This document shows positions 51,250 to 55,616 of a DNA stretch of 55,616 bases, piece after piece (the stretch's first letter is position 1; the number at the start of each line of letters is the position of its first letter). The stretch spans positions 1-55,616 of the forward strand of contig NZ_QGHD01000015.1 of the NCBI RefSeq assembly GCF_003148885.1. The letters run 5' to 3'. Source of the stretch: Hallerella porci. GTDB taxonomy: Bacteria; Fibrobacterota; Fibrobacteria; Fibrobacterales; Fibrobacteraceae. The notes beneath the pieces were generated by a model. That model had not been told where the DNA came from. It ran no database searches and saw only the letters and a list, made by a program, of their open reading frames with translations. The translations under genes were made by a program, and so were the position numbers.

Positions 51250-52494
51250 ATGAAGTACATTCACTTGGGAATTCTTCTCGGAATTTTCTTTTTCACCGCT
51301 TGCGCGGGGACGAAAACGGCTACAAATCCGAATGCCATTTCCGACGAAGTTTCCGCTTCGGCAGAAAAAATTTCTGCGGAAAACGACAGCGAAAAAATTG
51401 ACATCGAAAAATCAAAAACAGAAATTTCATCTTCTTCGGAAATGGAAAAATCTTCGTCGAGTTCCGTCGTGGGGTTTGATTCTGCAGAAAAAATTCCAGA
51501 ACCAAAAAAATCGCAGCCGATGGATTCATCTAAAACGCAAAATATTTCTACCGAGAAATTGCCCGAAGAAAATGAAAATGTCCGCGTGCAAAATGTCGCC
51601 GATATTTACGTCGAAATTCCGCGCCTCGCCCAAGAAGCTCTGTCGCGGGCCGATTCTTTCTACGTCGCGGGCAATCTCGATTCTGCCGCAGTCATCGTCG
51701 AAAAATTTTCCGTCTTAAATCCGCTTTGGAACGAATGGCAACATCAAGCGCAATCGCTTTCCGAAAAAATTCAAACAAACCGCACCGCTAAAGCGAGCGA
51801 ATTAGAACGCACCTTCATCGATCTCGTCAACGCCAATGCGCGCCGCGCCGATTACGCCGATGTAAAAATCATCACCGACGCCATTGCCGAATCTTCGCCG
51901 AATGATTCCCTCAAAAATTTCGCTGATTCCCTATTACAATTAGCCTATGCGCGCACATTTCAAAAAGTCAAATCGGAGCGGGATTCTGCCCTTGCCCTCG
52001 CCAAAGAAAAAGCAAACTTTGATTTCGCCGAACAAAAAATTTCCGAACTCATTCGCCGTTATCCCGATTACATCGACACATTAAATTTGCAAAATGCAAT
52101 TCTCAAAATCGCGGCCATGCGCCAAGAAAACGCTTCCGTTTCCGCCGATTATTGGAAAACTCACGACCCGCAAAAAATTCTCGCCGAAGCCAAAAAATTC
52201 GCCCAAAATAAAAAGTGGAACGAAGCCAAATCCGCATATCAAAAACTCAAAACGAGCAATCTCCGCGGCGATGCATTACGCGGCATCGAAGAAATTGAAA
52301 ACGCTTATTGCCAAGAAAAACGTCAAAAAGCCACACAACTTTTCGCCGAATCGCGGAACAAAAAATCAAACGCCCAAGAAAAATTGCAAAAAGCAATCGC
52401 CGAACTCGATGCGTGCTTAGAATTCGCCCCCGATTTTAAAGACCGCAAAACGGTCCTCGAAAACAAAAACTTTTTGCAGGCAGAAATCAAATGA
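51250..52494 (+). CDS. Hypothetical lipoprotein with low-complexity and helical repeat regions
   Basis: The 414-aa product has a lipoprotein signal peptide (MKYIHLGILLGIFFFTAC, lipobox FTAC, Cys18). A Lys/Glu/Ser-rich segment (about 20-110) follows, then a helical domain (about 115-410) with TPR-like spacing, for example LSRADSFYVAGNLDSAAVIV and KKWNEAKSAYQKL. GAGG lies 5 nt before ATG 51250; the nearer ATG 51247 and GTG 51244 are too close to it. It lies in an operon between the PBP and a TSUP permease and overlaps the latter by 4 nt. A role as an envelope partner of the PBP is possible but inferred only from position. Confidence 0.78.
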   Translation: MKYIHLGILLGIFFFTACAGTKTATNPNAISDEVSASAEKISAENDSEKIDIEKSKTEISSSSEMEKSSSSSVVGFDSAEKIPEPKKSQPMDSSKTQNISTEKLPEENENVRVQNVADIYVEIPRLAQEALSRADSFYVAGNLDSAAVIVEKFSVLNPLWNEWQHQAQSLSEKIQTNRTAKASELERTFIDLVNANARRADYADVKIITDAIAESSPNDSLKNFADSLLQLAYARTFQKVKSERDSALALAKEKANFDFAEQKISELIRRYPDYIDTLNLQNAILKIAAMRQENASVSADYWKTHDPQKILAEAKKFAQNKKWNEAKSAYQKLKTSNLRGDALRGIEEIENAYCQEKRQKATQLFAESRNKKSNAQEKLQKAIAELDACLEFAPDFKDRKTVLENKNFLQAEIK

Positions 52495-53267
52495 TTTTCG
52501 GCTATGAATGGTATCAATACATCGCCTTCTTCGGCGTCGGATTACTCGCGAGCGCAATCAACAGCATCGCTGGCGGCGGCAGCACCATCAGCCTTCCGGT
52601 CATGATATTTCTCGGGCTTCCGCCAACGATAGCGAACGGCACAAATCGCATCGGCTTATTCGTCGGCAATTCCACCTCCGCCGTGAATTTATTCAAACAC
52701 GGACTTTTAAACCGCAAAATTTATTTCCGCTTATTTTGGCCAACTCTCATCGGCTCACTTCTCGGCATTTTATTCCTCGTCAAAATTGACGACCGTTTAT
52801 TTCAAGGCATTCTTTCTCTCGCCATATTACTCGTCGTCATCATGAGCAATCTCAAACGCGACATCTTCGGAAAGCCACCCGAAACGCCACCCGAAAAAAT
52901 GAGCGTCCTCGCCTTTCTCGGATTTTTCCTCGTAGCCATTTACGGCTGCATCGTTCAAGTCGGCGTCGGCTTCTTACAAATTTTTGCGCTCTCGCGTTAC
53001 ACGGGTCTCGACCTTTTGCACGTCAACGCACTCAAAAATGCGCTCACATCCACCTTCCTTTTCGTAAGCACAATCGGCCTCATCATCATCGGCAAAGTCG
53101 AATGGGGACTCGCCTTGTGCACCGCAGCGGGCGCTTGTCTCGGCGGCCTTTGCGGCAGTCGCCTTCAACGCAAAAAAGGCAACAAATTCATCAAACGCTT
53201 CATCTCGTGCGCAAGCCTCGTCATGGCTGCGATTTTAATCAAAGACTTAATCGCTCAAATGTTTTAA
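52491..53267 (+). CDS. TSUP (TauE/SafE) family permease
   Basis: The 258-aa protein has about eight hydrophobic helices in two halves, with the TSUP landmark GVGLLASAINSIAGGGSTISLP near the start and a second-half GCIVQVGVGFLQIFAL. The family moves sulfite, sulfonates or other small anions. The substrate here is unknown. Its ATG overlaps the lipoprotein stop by ATGA. It is the last gene of the PBP operon. A GC-rich hairpin follows. Confidence 0.88.
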   Translation: MIFGYEWYQYIAFFGVGLLASAINSIAGGGSTISLPVMIFLGLPPTIANGTNRIGLFVGNSTSAVNLFKHGLLNRKIYFRLFWPTLIGSLLGILFLVKIDDRLFQGILSLAILLVVIMSNLKRDIFGKPPETPPEKMSVLAFLGFFLVAIYGCIVQVGVGFLQIFALSRYTGLDLLHVNALKNALTSTFLFVSTIGLIIIGKVEWGLALCTAAGACLGGLCGSRLQRKKGNKFIKRFISCASLVMAAILIKDLIAQMF

Positions 53268-53569
53268 AAAGAAAAAGCGGGCGTTCCGGCGCACGCGCCG
53301 TCGCTCCTTAGCGGTATAATTTTCGCCGCGATTTGCGGCGAAAATTTCCGTTCAGCTTTTGCGCCGCTTCGCGCCGCAAAATCCGAACCCTCCGGGCGTC
53401 AGTCGCTAACGCAAAAAACATTTTCAAAGTTTATAAGACAATTTTTTTTCAAATTTACTTTTGACGCTTAACACAGCCGAACGAAATTCGAGATGAGTCT
53501 ATTCTAATTTTTTGACGAACCTGTTTTTTTCTTACATTAAATTCTACAAATCTTAAAACGGGAGATTGT
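53268..53569. other. Spacer with GC-rich hairpins before the FISUMP gene
   Basis: No gene is seen. CGGCGCACGCGCCG near 53288 and ATTTTCGCCGC-gattt-GCGGCGAAAAT at 53319-53345 can fold as hairpins; the second may end the PBP-TSUP transcript. A TTGACG at about 53513 upstream of the FISUMP gene resembles a -35 box, but the matching -10 is weak. Confidence 0.45.
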
Positions 53570-54832
53570 ATGAAACATTTTCAATTAGGATTTCAAGCAG
53601 CGATTGCACTGGGAATGTTGGCGTTTACCGCATGCGACGATTCGAGCAGCAGCCCGGATAATTCAAATGGTTCGAATATTTTTGGTTTTGACGTCATCGA
53701 AACTTTGAACGATGCAAAACCGTGTTCTTTTGAAAATACGGGCGACTCTATTTTTGTAAAAACAGAAAATCGCATTTACGTTTGCGCAGACGAAATTTGG
53801 GCAGCGCCAAACGGAGTTAGTTCATCGTCCTTAATTCTCCCCGAAATTTCATCGTCTTCGGATAATCCGTTTATAGAAATTTCCTCGTCAGAATGGAACA
53901 TAAGCTCGAGCCAAAGTGAAAGTTCGTCAAGCGCAAATCTTTCGAGCGCAGACATTTCCAGTTCTAGCGAAAACGCGCCAAGTTCCAGCGCACAAATCGT
54001 CAGCTCTTCAAGTGAAAAAAGTTCAAGCAGCGATGCCGAAAAATTGAGTTCGTCAAGTCAAGAAAGTTCAAGCAGCATTGTAAAAGTATCATCATCGAGT
54101 GAAAAATTTTCTAGCTCTAGCATCAATATAGAACAGAGTTCTAGTTCAACAGATGGCTGGAGTTGGGATGTTCCAAAGGAATCTCGCTTAAACCCGAATA
54201 TTTCCTATGGCACGATGATAGACAAGCGTGATAATAAAGTATACAAGACAATAAAAATTGGGACTCAAATGTGGATGGCGGAAAATTTGAATTACGCCGA
54301 CAGCATACAAACAACAAGTCTAAAAGGAAAATCTTGGTGCTTTTATAATGACTCTGCAAAATGCGATGTAACAGGACGCCTTTACACTTGGGCGGCAGCG
54401 ATTGACTCTGTAGCCTTGGCAAATGATGCAAATAATCCACAGACATGTGGGGATCGTGTAGAATGTACTCTCCCTAAAACGGTGCGGGGTATTTGCCCAG
54501 AAGGTTGGCATTTGCCATCCAAAAATGAATGGGAAGATTTGTTTGTCGCTGTGGGTGGAGAAGATAAAGCTAGCAAAGCACTCAAGTCAAGGAGCGGTTG
54601 GAGCAACTATTTTGAGAAGAGTGGTAATGGAACGGACGATTATGGTTTTTCTGCGATCCCCGCCGGAGTTATAGCGGTGGTAGATTCTACAATGTCAGTT
54701 TTACTAGCTTTTGGTCTAGTAATGAAAAAGAGGATTGGAGCGCCTACTGCATGTACTTGGAAAACAGCGATATACGCACGAGATTTGATGATGATGACGA
54801 CAAGGACAATGCAATTTCTATCCGTTGCTTAA
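53570..54832 (+). CDS. FISUMP-domain lipoprotein, frameshifted near the C-terminus
   Basis: The annotated frame gives 420 aa. It has a lipoprotein signal peptide (lipobox FTAC, then DDSSSS), a short domain, a long Ser-rich linker (about 83-196), and the Fibrobacter succinogenes major paralogous domain (KIGTQMWMAENLNYADS, GRLYTWAAAIDS, CPEGWHLPSKNEWEDLF). Up to GFSAIPAG the match is good. Then the frame yields VIAVVDSTMSVLL and a poor tail. The +1 frame from 54670 reads YSGGRFYNVSFTSFWSSNEK and ends SIRCLKDSN at a TAG (54844-54846), the expected FISUMP end. One base seems to be missing around 54666-54669. The domain's function is unknown; it is a surface-type module common in Fibrobacter. Confidence 0.88.
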   Translation: MKHFQLGFQAAIALGMLAFTACDDSSSSPDNSNGSNIFGFDVIETLNDAKPCSFENTGDSIFVKTENRIYVCADEIWAAPNGVSSSSLILPEISSSSDNPFIEISSSEWNISSSQSESSSSANLSSADISSSSENAPSSSAQIVSSSSEKSSSSDAEKLSSSSQESSSSIVKVSSSSEKFSSSSINIEQSSSSTDGWSWDVPKESRLNPNISYGTMIDKRDNKVYKTIKIGTQMWMAENLNYADSIQTTSLKGKSWCFYNDSAKCDVTGRLYTWAAAIDSVALANDANNPQTCGDRVECTLPKTVRGICPEGWHLPSKNEWEDLFVAVGGEDKASKALKSRSGWSNYFEKSGNGTDDYGFSAIPAGVIAVVDSTMSVLLAFGLVMKKRIGAPTACTWKTAIYARDLMMMTTRTMQFLSVA

Positions 54833-54846
54833 AGGATTCTAACTAG

Positions 54847-55467
54847 ACTTTAAGTTCTAACCTCGCGCCAAAGGCGCCATTCTTTTTAATTGAACATTTT
54901 TAAATGTTCGCTTGATCGTCGAATAATGCAATATGCCTTAACACTAATCGCTTTAGCGATTTTAGTGTTAGGAGCGTACTACCTAATTCCTAACTATTTC
55001 CGTCTCTACCTTCATCGAAGTCTCGGAGAACTTAGAAACGGTCGTCGCTACCTTCATCGGAGCGTCGGAGAAGCTTTTATAATGAGAAAAGTGATTCCCT
55101 TTTACTTTCGCAGAAGAGAAAGCCCGCGTGGATTCAATGCATAATTAGAGAGTTAAGCGCTTCGCGCGAGGAAATGCAAGATCTTAGAACTTAGATTTTA
55201 GAGCTTAGAGTTTTCTAAGATCAAAGTTCTCAGCTCTAAGTTCTCTTCTCCCCCGCGCGCCTACGGCGCGCCATTCCATTTCTGCCGCAGGCGGAGCACG
55301 GCGCAGCCGTGCGTACTAATTTCTCATTTCTAATTAGCCCGCAAGTGGTAAAGTAAACAATTTGTGAATAAACGGTTAAAAGTCGGAAATTTCTCCGTTA
55401 ACACCCCTAAAATAGTCGTTGCAAATAAAAAATAAGCAAAAAAAAGAAGAAATCTCGAAAAAAGCCC
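54847..55467. other. Gene-poor repeat-rich spacer
   Basis: No credible gene is seen. TAACACTAA-tcgctttagcga-TTTTAGTGTTA near 54937-54971 forms a hairpin. CTACCTTCATCG(A/G)AG(T/C)(C/G)TCGGAGAA occurs twice, at about 55007 and 55050, as a 43-bp direct repeat. At 55183-55245 is copy 4 of the CTTAGAGCTTAGAAC palindrome family, bracketed by GCGCTTCGCGCG and GCGCGCCTACGGCGCGCC. An open frame at 54890-55144 runs through these repeats without a ribosome binding site and is not called. Confidence 0.6.
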
Positions 55468-55616
55468 TTGACGCCACATTTGAATTTTCTATAATTGGCA
55501 CCACTCAACGAGAAGTTGAGCAACACTCCGAACGAGATTCGGACTGGCTTATTGAAGGATTTGGAGATGTGCTTGAGTGATGCTCTAGTCAATAGAATTG
55601 ATTAAGAAAGCGTGAC
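55468..55616 (+). promoter_or_regulatory. Strong sigma-70-type promoter and possible stable-RNA leader
   Basis: TTGACG (55468-55473) and TATAAT (55490-55495) are 16 nt apart and form the best vegetative promoter seen in the window. The transcript would start near 55502. It begins with a CTCAAC-gagaa-GTTGAG hairpin (55504-55520), contains TGCTCTAGTCAA at 55581, similar to boxA antitermination elements, and has no open reading frame before the edge. This looks like the leader of an rRNA or other stable-RNA operon, but no mature RNA sequence is inside the window. Confidence 0.6.

Noticed and set aside
53570-54832. Phase-variation switch in the FISUMP gene
   Set aside because: The apparent indel is not in a homopolymer or short tandem repeat, so slipped-strand switching is unlikely there.
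54890-55144. 84-aa frame with a hydrophobic segment
   Set aside because: It runs through a hairpin and a 43-bp direct repeat. No ribosome binding site, no family.

Overview
The window looks like a chromosomal segment of a Fibrobacter-type bacterium. The evidence is a lipoprotein ending in the Fibrobacter succinogenes major paralogous (FISUMP) domain, two serine-linker GH45 endoglucanase lipoproteins, CBM6-bearing GH43 and GH30 hemicellulases, and scattered housekeeping genes with strong AAGGAG-type ribosome binding sites. The species is inferred from gene content only. No phage, plasmid, insertion sequence or CRISPR locus is visible.

Layout. 0-7 kb: an edge-truncated Rpn-type nuclease gene (-), a 42-bp repeat array, a GH43-CBM6 gene, a GH30-CBM6 gene broken by one extra T, and RNase G (-). 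7-14 kb: a ferredoxin overlapping a geranylgeranyl-reductase-like flavoprotein, a small outer-membrane barrel (-), glycogen phosphorylase, and dnaN (-) with a 48-aa membrane-protein gene just upstream. 14-21 kb: a small helical protein, an M23 peptidase, a HAD phosphatase, ahcY (-), then the compact rpmH-rnpA-yidD-yidC operon. 20.7-21.8 kb: a gene-free element bounded by 21-bp inverted repeats and holding twenty 42-bp units. 21.8-26.6 kb (-): a TolC-HlyD-permease-permease export operon with no ATPase gene. 27-28.4 kb: a second Rpn-type gene between direct repeats. 29-32.7 kb: a lipoprotein gene (-), then two tandem GH45 genes. 32.7-37.5 kb: a macro-domain protein, a VWA protein, an ABC-class P-loop ATPase (-), a PEGA-domain protein, a third 42-bp array and tRNA-Cys. 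37.5-45.8 kb: a DUF374 acyltransferase, a DnaQ-like exonuclease, a cation/proton antiporter whose 3' end runs into a fourth 42-bp array, then glmM-glmS-scpA. 45.8-47.8 kb: a sigma-54 promoter driving amtB-glnK. 47.8-55.6 kb: tRNA-Ser, a PBP1-type peptidoglycan synthase, a lipoprotein, a TSUP permease, the frameshifted FISUMP lipoprotein, and at the right edge a strong promoter with a stable-RNA-like leader.

How the genes work together. GH43, GH30 and both GH45 enzymes serve plant-wall breakdown, and glycogen phosphorylase serves carbon storage. AmtB-GlnK under sigma-54 control handles ammonium uptake. GlmM, GlmS and the PBP feed and build peptidoglycan.

The most unusual structural signal is four tandem arrays, at 0.8, 21, 37 and 40.5 kb. 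All have exactly a 42-bp period with no indels, although three of the four have different sequences. Other points to check are an rnpA with no ATG/GTG/TTG before its conserved N-terminus, a P-II protein with Asn in place of the Tyr51 uridylylation site, and two frameshifted surface or secreted proteins.
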